A stretch of DNA of 64,000 bases from DASZQY01 sp035548515 (GTDB lineage: Bacteria; Pseudomonadota; Alphaproteobacteria; Rhizobiales; Kaistiaceae). The notes beneath the pieces are model-generated. The model was not told the origin of the DNA, searched no databases, and saw nothing but the letters and a program-made list of their open reading frames with translations. The stretch is taken from NCBI GenBank assembly GCA_035548515.1, contig DASZSW010000029.1, positions 1-64,000 of the forward strand, given 5' to 3'. Both the position numbers and the translations under genes were made by a program. This document shows positions 18,377 to 26,368 of this stretch, piece after piece; the stretch's first letter is position 1, and every line of letters starts with the position of its first letter.

Positions 18377-19284
18377 GTTCCGCTCAGCGCACCGGCAGCA
18401 ATGCCGCGCACAAACAGCTTGCCCGACAGGAAATAGACGGCGAGTGGCACCAGCCCCGTGAGGATCGTGGCCGCCATGTTCACGTTGTACTCAGTGACGC
18501 CCATGCTCGTCTTGACGATGTTGTTCAACTGCAGCGTCATCGGGTAGCTGCCGGGACTGGAGAAGGTGACTGCGAACAGGAAATCGTTCCAGATACCGGT
18601 GACCTGGAGGACCAGCGCCACGCTGACGATTGGCGGCGACATCGGCAGCATGATGCGGAAGAAGATGCTCCAGAAGCCGGCGCCATCGACCCGAGCCGCC
18701 CGGAAAAGCTCCACCGGCAACGCGGCGAAGTAGTTGCGGAAGAGCAGCGTCAGGAACGGCATCCCGAACACAGAGTGGACGAATATGAGCGCCCACGGTG
18801 TGCCGAAGATGCCCATTTTCGCGGTGAGCAGCACCAGCGGGAAAAGCAGCACCTGGAACGGCAGGAAGATCGCGATCAGCATGACGACGAAGAAGAATTC
18901 AGACCCCCTGAAACGCCAGTTCGCCAGCGCATAGCCGTTGAGGCAGCCGAGGGCGGTCGAGACGGCGACCGCGGGCAGCGTGATCCTGACGGAGTTCCAG
19001 AACCCGACGTTGAGGCCTTCGCAGTGGAGGCCGGTGCAAGCGGACAACCACGCCTTGATCCACGGCTCGAACGTGACGTGGCGCGGCAACGTGAAGACGT
19101 TGCCCTCGCGCACTTCGGCGAGCGACTTCAGCGACGTGACGATCATCACGTAAAGCGGGACGAGATAATAGAGCGCCGAGAAAACGAGCACCGCGTAGAT
19201 CAATATCCGCGAAGGCGCGAACCGGCGGCGCGGACGCGGGCCGCTGGGGCCGCTCATGGGCAATGCCGCGACGCTGAGGCTCAT
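18373..19284 (-). CDS. Carbohydrate ABC transporter permease, MalG type (orphan)
   Basis: A 303-residue CUT1 permease with six predicted helices and the EAA loop (ELFRAARVDGAGFWSIFFRIMLP). It is strikingly similar over its whole length to the permease at 28261-29160, including shared blocks such as NGYALANWRFRGSEFFF, EYNVNMAATILTGLVP and GKLFVRGIAAGA. No MalF, ATPase or binding-protein gene lies beside it. It looks like a duplicated copy or a remnant of a second importer. The only same-strand neighbour is the SMP-30 lactonase upstream. Confidence 0.92.
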   Translation of the reverse strand: MSLSVAALPMSGPSGPRPRRRFAPSRILIYAVLVFSALYYLVPLYVMIVTSLKSLAEVREGNVFTLPRHVTFEPWIKAWLSACTGLHCEGLNVGFWNSVRITLPAVAVSTALGCLNGYALANWRFRGSEFFFVVMLIAIFLPFQVLLFPLVLLTAKMGIFGTPWALIFVHSVFGMPFLTLLFRNYFAALPVELFRAARVDGAGFWSIFFRIMLPMSPPIVSVALVLQVTGIWNDFLFAVTFSSPGSYPMTLQLNNIVKTSMGVTEYNVNMAATILTGLVPLAVYFLSGKLFVRGIAAGALSGT

Positions 19285-19373
19285 GCCATTTCTCTGCTGG
19301 CTGCCACTTCAGCCTTAGACGGAAATGCCCGCGCATTGGAAGGTTGAAAGTTGGGCCACGCCGGGCGCACCAG

Positions 19374-20267
19374 CTACGGGCGCAAGGCACCGACCGCATT
19401 CGTGTCGATGGCGTAGAGGCCGGGCCCCGCCGTCACGAACAATCGCGACCGGCCCGGTCCACCGAAGGCGACGTTGGTCACAGCGTGTGCGAACGCGATG
19501 CGTCCCAGAAAATCGCCAGCCGGCGCGTAGCAGTTCACCCCCGATCCGGCGCTCGTCCACACGTTGCCTTTGGTGTCGATGCGCAGGCCATCGGGTATGC
19601 CGACGGTCGTCATGAATACCTCGCCGCCCGAAAGTGTGCCGTCGTCATGCACCCGGAATCGTCGGATATGGGAGGGAAACTGGGGGCCGTCGCTCACCGC
19701 AGAATCGGCGATATAGAGCAGGCTCTCGTCAGGCGAGAAACAGAGGCCGTTCGGCTTCACGAAGTCGTCCACCACCACCGAAATGCGGCCACTGGTATCG
19801 ACGCGGAATACGTTGTCCTTCGCCTGCTCGCGCGCCGCGCCCGGCATCTCCTGCCTGAGCCCGTAGTCAGGATCGGTGAACCAGACCGATCCGTCCGACT
19901 TCACCACAACGTCGTTCGGAGAATTGAGGCGCCCGCCCGCATGGCGATCGGCGATCACCGTGATGCTGCCGTCGAGCTCCGTGCGCGTCACGCGCCGTGT
20001 CACGTGCTCGCAGGTCACCAGCCGTCCCCACGGATCGCGCGTGTTGCCGTTGGCGAAATGGGACGGCTCGCGGAAGACGCTGACATGCCCGTCCGCGGTC
20101 CAGCGTAGGATCCGGTTGTTCGGGATGTCGCTCCACAGCAGGCAGCCAAGATCGGCGAACCACACCGGCCCCTCGCAAAAAGCGCCGCCTGCGAACAGCG
20201 TCACGACCTCGGCGCCCTCGGGCAGCAGAGCGCGGAAGCGCGTATCGTGAATCGTGACTCCCGTCAT
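19374..20267 (-). CDS. SMP-30/gluconolactonase family protein
   Basis: A 297-residue six-bladed beta-propeller lactonase. Metal-binding positions of the family are visible: Glu in FCEGPVWF, Asn in VKPNGLCFSPD, Asp in LLYIADSAV, and the NSPNDVVVKSDGSVWFTDPDYG loop. Such enzymes hydrolyse aldono- or aldaro-lactones, the products of sugar or uronate dehydrogenases. A uronate dehydrogenase-like gene lies 4 kb away (24358), so the two could act in sequence. It precedes the orphan MalG gene on the same strand by 89 bp. Confidence 0.9.
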   Translation of the reverse strand: MTGVTIHDTRFRALLPEGAEVVTLFAGGAFCEGPVWFADLGCLLWSDIPNNRILRWTADGHVSVFREPSHFANGNTRDPWGRLVTCEHVTRRVTRTELDGSITVIADRHAGGRLNSPNDVVVKSDGSVWFTDPDYGLRQEMPGAAREQAKDNVFRVDTSGRISVVVDDFVKPNGLCFSPDESLLYIADSAVSDGPQFPSHIRRFRVHDDGTLSGGEVFMTTVGIPDGLRIDTKGNVWTSAGSGVNCYAPAGDFLGRIAFAHAVTNVAFGGPGRSRLFVTAGPGLYAIDTNAVGALRP

Positions 20268-20323
20268 CGCGCGACGTTAAGCGAGCCGCAAACGCCGCGC
20301 CACCGCGATCGTCCGGCGTCAGC

Positions 20324-21106
20324 TCAAACCTTGGTCTGGAGATCGCTGGCGTACGCCTCGAGCGCCGCCCGTGGCTGCTTGCCGATCAGCATGTAACCGC
20401 GGCCGTTGTCGGTCCAGAAGACGATGTTGTAGCCCTCGCGCATCTCGAAGGCGGCCGGCTCGTCGGGACGTCCGTTGGCGATGATGCAGAGTGCCATCGG
20501 ACCGTCCTGCTGCGCCAGGTACGCGAGTTGCACAAGTGGCCTGCCGCGGAACTGGAACAGTTGCGCCCGCTTCAACGCGGCGTCGGGCAGCGAGAGCTTG
20601 TCGGGTGAAAGGTCGATCGCGAGTTTGGTGCCGATCGTCGCCAGCTCCTGCGACATCGCCGGAGCATTGTCGACGATAGCGGCGAGAGTGTCGGAGGTGG
20701 TCAGACCCTGGTACTCGGCCACCACCTGCCGCCACCCCGGCTGGTCCGGTGCCTTGTGGGTGAGCAGCGGCACGCCGTAGCCGGCAAGCCCGCCGGCGAT
20801 GAAGATCGCCACGGCAGCGGCAATCGCCGGGAACGACCACCACGAGCGCGCCGCACGCTGCCGCCCGGCGCCGTGCTTGGCGACGAGATCAGCCAGCATT
20901 GCCTGCATGCGCGCCTCTGGCGCCGCCGACAGAAGCGCGTCGTAGGCCGGGCCGAACGGACGCCCGCCACGGCCCAATTGATCGAGCCGCACCTTCAGCG
21001 ATGGCTCGGCCAACAGCCGCTTCTCCAGCGCGCCGCGCTCGGCGGCGTCAAGTTCGCCGTCGAGGTATGCGGTGAGCAGTGCGTCGTTGTCGGCGCTATC
21101 GGCCAT
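20324..21106 (-). CDS. Anti-sigma factor, membrane-anchored
   Basis: A 260-residue protein with an N-terminal anti-sigma domain (LLTAYLDGELDAAERGALEKRL, residues 9-30), one membrane helix (about residues 89-112) and a C-terminal extracytoplasmic region. The His-x3-Cys-x2-Cys zinc motif of many such proteins is absent. It overlaps the ECF sigma gene by 11 bp, so the two are translated together. It probably holds the sigma factor at the membrane until an envelope signal is sensed. ATG at 21106 begins the conserved domain. Confidence 0.85.
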   Translation of the reverse strand: MADSADNDALLTAYLDGELDAAERGALEKRLLAEPSLKVRLDQLGRGGRPFGPAYDALLSAAPEARMQAMLADLVAKHGAGRQRAARSWWSFPAIAAAVAIFIAGGLAGYGVPLLTHKAPDQPGWRQVVAEYQGLTTSDTLAAIVDNAPAMSQELATIGTKLAIDLSPDKLSLPDAALKRAQLFQFRGRPLVQLAYLAQQDGPMALCIIANGRPDEPAAFEMREGYNIVFWTDNGRGYMLIGKQPRAALEAYASDLQTKV

Positions 21107-21644
21107 GTCTTCCGCTCTCCAGCCGAGCGGTCTCCGCATCGGCTTTCGTATCGATTCCCAGTCCCGCAAGCTTCGCCCGCGCGGCCGCGAGCCGCGACAT
21201 GATCGTGCCGATCGGCACGGCAAGCGTCTCCGCCGCCTCCCGATACGTGAGGCCTTCGACGTAAACGAGGTAAACGGTTTCCCGCTGCACTTCGGGCAAA
21301 TCCTGCACCTCCCTCAACACCTGGGCGGCCAGAATATTCGTTTCGGTCTCGCGCAATCCGTCGAAAACCAGCACGGCGTCGGCATCGACGAGGCCTTGCC
21401 CCTGCCTCACCTTCCGCGCCCTGACTTCGTTCAGCCATATGGAGTGCAGAATCGCGATCAGCCAGCGATCCAGACGCGTGCCCGGCTGGAACTGATGCGA
21501 CCGCTCCAGCGCGCGCACGCAGGTCGCCTGCACCAGGTCCTCCGCGGTGTCCCGGTTGCCCGACAACACGAGGCCATAGCGCCAGAGCCGCGCCAGCTCG
21601 GCGCCAATACCCGCGATCACGGGATCGTGACTATTGGCGCCCAT
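21096..21644 (-). CDS. ECF-type RNA polymerase sigma factor
   Basis: A 182-residue sigma-70 family protein with region 2 (DTAEDLVQATCVRALERSHQF) and region 4 (LPEVQRETVYLVYVEGLTYREAAETL, followed by PIGTIMSRLAAARAKL). There is no region 1 or 3, as expected for an extracytoplasmic-function sigma. It is co-transcribed with the downstream anti-sigma gene and divergent from a periplasmic TPR protein 85 bp away, a possible target. The exact ECF group cannot be assigned without alignment. Confidence 0.92.
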   Translation of the reverse strand: MGANSHDPVIAGIGAELARLWRYGLVLSGNRDTAEDLVQATCVRALERSHQFQPGTRLDRWLIAILHSIWLNEVRARKVRQGQGLVDADAVLVFDGLRETETNILAAQVLREVQDLPEVQRETVYLVYVEGLTYREAAETLAVPIGTIMSRLAAARAKLAGLGIDTKADAETARLESGRHGR

Positions 21645-21729
21645 GGGCCCGATGAATTTGGTACGCTTGCCTCGTGTTCATTGTGGTGGAAGCTTACCGA
21701 GATGCTGCGGACCTGAACAGGAGTCGCCC

Positions 21730-22308
21730 ATGCTTCGCCCCCTTCACGCGCTCATCGCCATCGCCTTCGCTTTTACCGCCACGCCGGTGCTCGCCGCCGA
21801 CGACGCTCCGGCATCCAACCCGACGCCTGTCACCTGCACCGCGCCGAAGGTGCCGAACGCCGACAAGTCCGCCTGCATCGATTGTGCGAAGGGCACCAAG
21901 TATGACGCCGAGAAGAAGGTCTGCGTGACGGTCAACGCCAGCCTGATGAACGATCGCGCGCTCTATGAGCAGGGTCGCTCGCTCGCGCTCGCCGGCTACT
22001 ATCAGGATGCGCTCGACACCTTCGCCGCGATCAAGAATCAGAATGATGCGATGACGCTGACCATGATCGGCTACTCCAAGCGCAAGCTCGGCCACACGGA
22101 TGAGGGCATCGCCATCTACCACCAGGCCTTGGCGCTCGACCCGAACAACGTCAACACGCACGAGTACCTCGGCGAAGGCTACCTCGCCGCCGGCCGCATC
22201 GATCTCGCCGAGCTCGAGCTCGACACGCTGGCTAGACTGTGCGGCCAGACATGCGAACAGTACCGCGACCTGAAGGACGCGCTGATCGGCACGGGGACGT
22301 GGCAGTAG
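21730..22308 (+). CDS. Secreted tetratricopeptide-repeat protein
   Basis: A 192-residue protein with a Sec signal peptide (ALIAIAFAFTATPVLA, cleavage before ADDAP). Next comes a short Cys-containing region (CTAPKV...CIDCAKG...KKVC), then TPR units (DRALYEQGRSLALAGYYQDALDTFAA and GIAIYHQALALDPNN...HEYLGEGYLAAG). A terminal CGQTCEQ may give a disulfide. TPR proteins of this kind act as periplasmic scaffolds. It is divergent from the ECF sigma gene. No enzymatic role is evident. The ATG at 21730 was chosen because it begins the signal peptide. Confidence 0.82.
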   Translation: MLRPLHALIAIAFAFTATPVLAADDAPASNPTPVTCTAPKVPNADKSACIDCAKGTKYDAEKKVCVTVNASLMNDRALYEQGRSLALAGYYQDALDTFAAIKNQNDAMTLTMIGYSKRKLGHTDEGIAIYHQALALDPNNVNTHEYLGEGYLAAGRIDLAELELDTLARLCGQTCEQYRDLKDALIGTGTWQ

Positions 22309-22348
22309 CCACGCTTCCGCAAAAGCACCCCTCCGCAACAGGGACACC

Positions 22349-22508
22349 CCCTCTCCCGTAGGGAGAGGGCCATGAGCCTTGAGAGCGAAGCGAACTAGGC
22401 GAATGGGGTGAGGGGTTACGCCCTCTCCGGCTAGCGCATAACCCCTCACCCCACGTCTCTAATTCGCTCCGCTCATAAGAGGCGCGGGCCTCTCCCTATG
22501 GGAGAGGC
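22349..22508. repeat. Composite palindromic intergenic repeat (three hairpins)
   Basis: Three dyads lie in a row. CCCTCTCCC-GTA-GGGAGAGGG is at 22349-22369. A central 15-bp perfect inverted repeat has arms at 22404-22418 (TGGGGTGAGGGGTTA) and 22439-22453. GCCTCTCCC-TAT-GGGAGAGGC is at 22488-22508. The segments between them (GAGCGAAGCGAA and TTCGCTCCGCTC) are also roughly complementary, so the whole 160 bp is one imperfect palindrome. Elements with this CTCTCCC...GGGAGAG form are common between genes in related alphaproteobacterial genomes (from general knowledge; not searched). Confidence 0.8.
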
Positions 22509-22749
22509 GGTGCCCAATCGTTGCGTCTGAAATTTAGGATGACCGGACGGGGAAGAGCGATGCCGGGGGTCGACGGCTTTTGGGCCCTCCCCCGCCCAGT
22601 TTCATCGCTGACCGACGCACAACCGATGGCCAGCTTGCCCGCATGATCGCAAGGCGCTTGCCAATCCGGCTTGCCACCAGCCCTAGACTACGGCACGCGA
22701 CGCATGGCAATCGCTTGATTCTGCTGGCAAAAATCTAGCCGCAACGGCA

Positions 22750-22779
22750 TCGCAAATTGCAACGCGTTTCGCAAATTGC
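22750..22779. repeat. Short direct repeat TCGCAAATTGC, two copies
   Basis: TCGCAAATTGC occurs at 22750-22760 and again at 22769-22779, 19 bp apart start to start, close to two DNA helical turns. It lies 3' of the leftward amidotransferase gene. Function unknown. Confidence 0.4.
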
Positions 22780-22785
22780 GAGGCG

Positions 22786-23520
22786 CTATTCCGCCGCTTC
22801 GCGCGTCGCCCGCGCATCGCGCGAGAGCCACAGATCGAGGAACCCGTCCAGGAACGCCGCGGTCTGCCAATCGTGCAGCGCGCGTCCTTCGAAATGCGAT
22901 TCACGCGCCTGCAGTCCCGGAGCCGGTGGCCGCTTGCTCACCACCGACGTCCAGCGATTTACCATCGCCGTGGTCAGCTCGATATGGAACTGGATCGCGA
23001 ACGCCGATGTCCCATAGGCGAATGCCTGGTTGGGGAACGTCTCGGCCGCGCCTTCCGCCAGCAGCGTCGCGCCGACTGGCAATGCGAAACCCTCGCGGTG
23101 AAACTGATGTACGCGGTCCGGCCAGCGCATCAGGTGCCGCCCGCTTTCGGTCGGCCGCAGCCCGAACCAGCCCACCTCGACGTGCCCATCGCCATGCGGG
23201 CCGACCGTCGCGCCAAGATGCTGCGCCAGCATCTGCGCGCCGAGACAGAGGCCGAGGAACGGCGCGCCCTCGCGGAGCGCAACACCGACCCATTCCGTCT
23301 CCTGTTTCAGGTAATCGTCGCTATCGTTGACGCTCATCGGCCCGCCGAAGATCACCGCACCGGCATGACCGGCGAGTGTCTCGGGCAGCGGATCGCCGAA
23401 GCGCGGACGGCGGATGTCGAGCGGGTGGCCGCGATCAACAAGCCGGTGGCCGACGCGCCCCGGCGTCGAGTGCTCCTGATGGAGCACAATCAGCACAGGC
23501 TTGCCGCTAGCGCCGGACAC
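22786..23520 (-). CDS. Class I glutamine amidotransferase domain protein
   Basis: A 244-residue free-standing GATase domain. The nucleophile Cys lies in FLGLCLGAQML and the catalytic His in AIQFHIE; GGPMSVND forms the oxyanion region. It resembles GMP-synthase-like glutamine amidotransferases used with varied partners. No synthetase or amidophosphoribosyl partner is adjacent, so the ammonia acceptor is unknown. Its 5' end overlaps the upstream TerB gene by 14 bp. Confidence 0.88.
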   Translation of the reverse strand: MSGASGKPVLIVLHQEHSTPGRVGHRLVDRGHPLDIRRPRFGDPLPETLAGHAGAVIFGGPMSVNDSDDYLKQETEWVGVALREGAPFLGLCLGAQMLAQHLGATVGPHGDGHVEVGWFGLRPTESGRHLMRWPDRVHQFHREGFALPVGATLLAEGAAETFPNQAFAYGTSAFAIQFHIELTTAMVNRWTSVVSKRPPAPGLQARESHFEGRALHDWQTAAFLDGFLDLWLSRDARATREAAE

Positions 23521-23965
23521 TGTCGCGCACCTTCTGCTTGAGCTGTACGCGCGTCGCCGTCGGCACCGACAGCAGTTCGGCCACGCGCCATACCGCGTTG
23601 TCCTCGAACTCGTGCACGCTGCCGTCGGCGTAGACCAGCTTCCACATCATCTCGATGATGCGCTCGCGATCGCCAATGTCGAGCGTCCGCTTCAGCACGC
23701 TTGTGAAGCCGTATAGATCGACCGCCTCGGCGTCGGCGTTTTCCGCCTTGCGGGCGAGCGTCGACGCCTCCTCGATCGACAGGCCGAAGCGGCGCGACAG
23801 GAGGTCGGTGAGGAGGGTGCGCTCGCTTTCCGACACCACGCCATCGATGGCAATGACATGGAAAAGCAGAGCTGCCGCGGCGAGCTGCAACTCGTCTTCC
23901 GCTGCCCCACCCGCGGTGCGCGGCGCGGCAGCTTCGTTCAGGAATCGCTTGATGGCGGCGAGCAC
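23507..23965 (-). CDS. TerB family tellurite-resistance-like protein
   Basis: A 152-residue all-helical TerB domain protein. Conserved acidic helix turns are FHVIAIDGVVSESERTLLTDLL and KLVYADGSVHEFEDNAVWRVAELL, two repeats each with a metal-binding type D-G-x-hydrophobic-x-E pattern. Stand-alone TerB proteins are widespread in alphaproteobacteria and are not proof of tellurite resistance. It is probably co-transcribed with the amidotransferase. Confidence 0.88.
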   Translation of the reverse strand: MLAAIKRFLNEAAAPRTAGGAAEDELQLAAAALLFHVIAIDGVVSESERTLLTDLLSRRFGLSIEEASTLARKAENADAEAVDLYGFTSVLKRTLDIGDRERIIEMMWKLVYADGSVHEFEDNAVWRVAELLSVPTATRVQLKQKVRDSVRR

Positions 23966-24012
23966 AGGAAGGCTCCGGGGCAGGCTGACCGCCGCAATCT
24001 AGTGCCTTGCCG

Positions 24013-24048
24013 AAAAAAGAAAAACCGCCGGTAGCCAACCGGCGGTTT
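24013..24048 (-). terminator. Rho-independent terminator
   Basis: Perfect 11-bp stem (AAACCGCCGGT with ACCGGCGGTTT, 5-nt loop) followed on the minus strand by a T-rich tract (TTTTTCTTTTTT). The plus strand has no T-run after the stem, so the direction is leftward. Confidence 0.85.
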
Positions 24049-24190
24049 CAGAAAGACTCTAACCCGAATACCTGCGTCCCTATAACGACCGCCCGAACCA
24101 AAAAGCGAGCCAACAAGATGAAAGAACAAACTGCCAGAAGAAAAACTACGTGATCACCGAATGGACAATGGCGACACTATTAATTCAACC
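24013..24190 (-). ncRNA. Candidate small non-coding RNA
   Basis: This AT-richer stretch is isolated from the upstream gene (which ends at 24358) and from the downstream gene (which begins at 23965), yet ends in a strong intrinsic terminator on the minus strand. No ATG occurs in the minus-strand sequence between about 24050 and 24240. The only longer frame (TTG start at 24129) reads through the terminator stem and its T-run, which argues against protein. The 5' end is a guess; TTGAAT near 24185 could belong to a promoter. No known RNA family was recognised. Confidence 0.4.
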
Positions 24191-24357
24191 CCGAGTCACT
24201 CACCCGCACTTTCTCAGTAGCGAAGCGCGGCGCGTTGCGCAGGCGAATCACTACGCCAACGATTCTGCAAAAGCCGATGGGCCTTTGCAAGCACGGCGCG
24301 GCAGCCAGCGCGCAACGGGGAAAACGAGGACACGGACCCGCTAAACCAGCCGCCGGC

Positions 24358-25146
24358 CTACATTTTTTCGGCGATGCAGAATTCGCCGCCCTGGTTCAGG
24401 TCGGCCTGCGGATTGCCGGTCACGTCGGTATGGTCGTTGGCAAGCGACTCGGCCGCGTAGTCCTCCGAACGGTCCACCGGGCGGTAGCCAAGCCGCGCTG
24501 CCTCCGCATTATCCCACCAGGCGCGTTTGTTGTCGGACATCCCGTAGACGATCGTGTTTTTCACGTCCGGATGGTCGAGGCCGATGCGCACGAGCTGCGC
24601 CAGGTCGCGGACGCTGATCCAGATCGCCAGCCGCCGCCGGTCGTACGGCTTCGGCAAGACGTGGCCGATGCGGATCGACATGACCTCGAGGCCGTACTTG
24701 TCGGCATAGAGGCTGCCCATCGCCTCGCCGAAGGCTTTGCTCAGCCCATAGCGCGAGTCTGGCCGCACCGTCCTGTCGACAGGGATCGTCTCCACCTTCG
24801 GATAGAAGCCCATCGCGTGGTTGCTCGAGGCAAACACGACGCGCTTCACTCCCTCCAAACGCGCGGCTTCGAACAGGTTGTGCACGCCGATGATGTTGGA
24901 GGCGAGGATCGTTTCCCAGTCGGACTCCAGCGGATGCCCGCCGAGATGCACGATGCCGTCGCTGTCGGCGACGGCGGCGCGAAGGGCGGCCATGTCGTCC
25001 AGCGATGCTGGTGCCTGTTCTTCGCCCTCGACCAGATCGGCGACCGGGCGGCGGTCGGAAAGGCGCAGCCGATAGTGCGAGCGCAACAGTGGACGCAGCT
25101 TCGTCGCCACGCCGCCTGCCGCTCCGGTGATGACGATGCGCTTCAC
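24358..25146 (-). CDS. udh: NAD-dependent epimerase/dehydratase, uronate dehydrogenase-like
   Basis: A 262-residue short-chain dehydrogenase of the extended type. It has the NAD motif TGAAGGVA (residues 7-14), SSNHAMGFYP and catalytic Tyr133-x3-Lys137 (YGLSKAFGE). Length, DGIVHLGG, ASNIIGVHNLFEAAR and the GWW-like AWWDN segment closely follow bacterial uronate dehydrogenase (EC 1.1.1.203), which oxidises galacturonate or glucuronate to the aldaro-lactone. It is the last gene of the sugar-import operon. The symbol is given as the likely function; substrate specificity is inferred. Confidence 0.78.
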   Translation of the reverse strand: MKRIVITGAAGGVATKLRPLLRSHYRLRLSDRRPVADLVEGEEQAPASLDDMAALRAAVADSDGIVHLGGHPLESDWETILASNIIGVHNLFEAARLEGVKRVVFASSNHAMGFYPKVETIPVDRTVRPDSRYGLSKAFGEAMGSLYADKYGLEVMSIRIGHVLPKPYDRRRLAIWISVRDLAQLVRIGLDHPDVKNTIVYGMSDNKRAWWDNAEAARLGYRPVDRSEDYAAESLANDHTDVTGNPQADLNQGGEFCIAEKM

Positions 25147-25166
25147 AGCATGCCTCTCGAACGCAA

Positions 25167-25188
25167 GCGGGGACCCGAAGGTCCCCGC
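25167..25188 (-). other. Intercistronic stem-loop with UUCG-type tetraloop
   Basis: Perfect 9-bp stem GCGGGGACC/GGTCCCCGC closing, on the minus-strand RNA, a UUCG loop. It lies between the Gfo/Idh/MocA gene and the uronate dehydrogenase-like gene. There is no following T-run, so it is more likely an mRNA stability element than a terminator. Confidence 0.6.
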
Positions 25189-25213
25189 CGCTCACCCGAT
25201 CTTTCGCCCCGGT

Positions 25214-26362
25214 TCAGGCGGCCGCAGCAAGCCGCTTGGCCACCGCGGGGGTGACAGGCGCCGGCCGCTCGACCTTGGACTTGATCGCCACGAAGCTGCG
25301 CTTCGTCGACGAATTGAGGATCGCCTCCATAACCTCGACGACGTGCGCCGCGAGACGGCCCGAGCAGCGCGGCTCGCGCTTGGAGCGCGCCGCGTCGACC
25401 AGGTCGGAGACGCCGAGCATGCGATAGTTGGCGCGCGTGAACGGACCGGAAAACGGCCAGTTGTGCTCGCCGAACGAGCCGGTCACGCTATCGACTTCGA
25501 CGTAATCCTCGCCGCGCGAGGAATACAGGATCTTGCCCGAGAAGAAGTTCGGGTCCGGCACCAGCATCGAGCCTTCCGTGCCGTAAAACTCGATCGGGTT
25601 CGGGTGGCCGTGCTTCCACACGTCCCACGACGCGCCGAGCGTGATCTGCGCGCCATTCGCGAATTTCAGGATCGCGTTGATGTTGGTCGGCGTGCTGACC
25701 TTGATCTTCTTGCCCTTCAGCGGGCCCTCCGCAGTGACCAGACGCGTCGGCGAACCCATCGACGCCATCGCGGTCACGCTCTCGACGCCGCCGAGCAGGG
25801 AGACCAGCGTCGTGATGTAGTAGACGCCGACGTCGAACACGGGACCGGCGCCGGGCTGGAAGAAGAAGCCCGGGTTCGGATGCCAGTGCTCCATGCCGTG
25901 GCTCATGACGTAGGCGGTGCCGCCGACGACCTTGCCGATGGTGCCCTTGTCGAGCAGCTGCCGCACCGTCTGCGCGCCAGCGCCAAGGAATGTGTCCGGC
26001 GCCGAGCCGAGCTTCAGCCCGCGCTTGTCCGCCTCCGCCACCAGCTTCGCCGCGTCCTTCGCGGTGAGCGCCAGCGGCTTCTCCGTGTAGGCGTGCTTGC
26101 CGGCCGACAGGATCGACTTGGTGACGTCGTAGTGCACCGCCGGGATGGTGAGGTTCACCACCACCTCGATGTCTTTCTCCTTCAGCAACCCATCAGGCGT
26201 CAGCGCCTTGACGTTGAACTGCTCCGCCCGCTTCTTCGCTACCTCCGGCACGATGTCCGCGACAGCGACGACTTCCACGTTGCTGAAACGCGGCGCGAGG
26301 CGGAGATACGCCTCGGAAATGTTGCCGCAACCGATGATGCCGACCTTGGCCTTCCCCGCCAT
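25214..26362 (-). CDS. Gfo/Idh/MocA family oxidoreductase
   Basis: A 382-residue NAD(P)-dependent dehydrogenase. The N-terminal Rossmann domain has GIIGCGNISEAYL, and the conserved TEKPLALT motif supplies the active-site lysine. The C-terminal domain has the GPVFDVGVYYI strand expected to hold the active-site Asp. The family oxidises sugars, inositols or amino sugars. It lies between the isomerase and the uronate dehydrogenase-like genes, 6 bp from the former, so it belongs to the same sugar pathway. Confidence 0.9.
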   Translation of the reverse strand: MAGKAKVGIIGCGNISEAYLRLAPRFSNVEVVAVADIVPEVAKKRAEQFNVKALTPDGLLKEKDIEVVVNLTIPAVHYDVTKSILSAGKHAYTEKPLALTAKDAAKLVAEADKRGLKLGSAPDTFLGAGAQTVRQLLDKGTIGKVVGGTAYVMSHGMEHWHPNPGFFFQPGAGPVFDVGVYYITTLVSLLGGVESVTAMASMGSPTRLVTAEGPLKGKKIKVSTPTNINAILKFANGAQITLGASWDVWKHGHPNPIEFYGTEGSMLVPDPNFFSGKILYSSRGEDYVEVDSVTGSFGEHNWPFSGPFTRANYRMLGVSDLVDAARSKREPRCSGRLAAHVVEVMEAILNSSTKRSFVAIKSKVERPAPVTPAVAKRLAAAA

Positions 26363-26368
26363 GTGACC

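Larger units (their letters stand above)
22309..22785. other. Intergenic region of 477 bp with palindromic element and direct repeats
   Basis: No convincing gene was seen on either strand. The left third holds the three-hairpin repeat element at 22349-22508. Bases 22509-22749 show nothing recognisable. A short direct repeat lies at 22750-22779, just beyond the stop of the leftward amidotransferase gene. Confidence 0.6.
23966..24357. other. Intergenic region of 392 bp, AT-richer island
   Basis: Bases about 24050-24200 are clearly less GC-rich than the surroundings. No ATG-initiated reading frame exists on the minus strand there. A strong minus-strand terminator at 24013-24048 ends this stretch; see the candidate small RNA. 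Confidence 0.6.

Noticed and set aside
23507..23965. Tellurite-resistance operon
   Set aside because: Only a lone TerB-domain gene is present; TerC, TerD or TerE genes are absent.
23938..24129. Possible 63-residue protein on the minus strand
   Set aside because: TTG start only, no ribosome-binding site, and the frame runs through a strong terminator, giving FFFF from the T-run.
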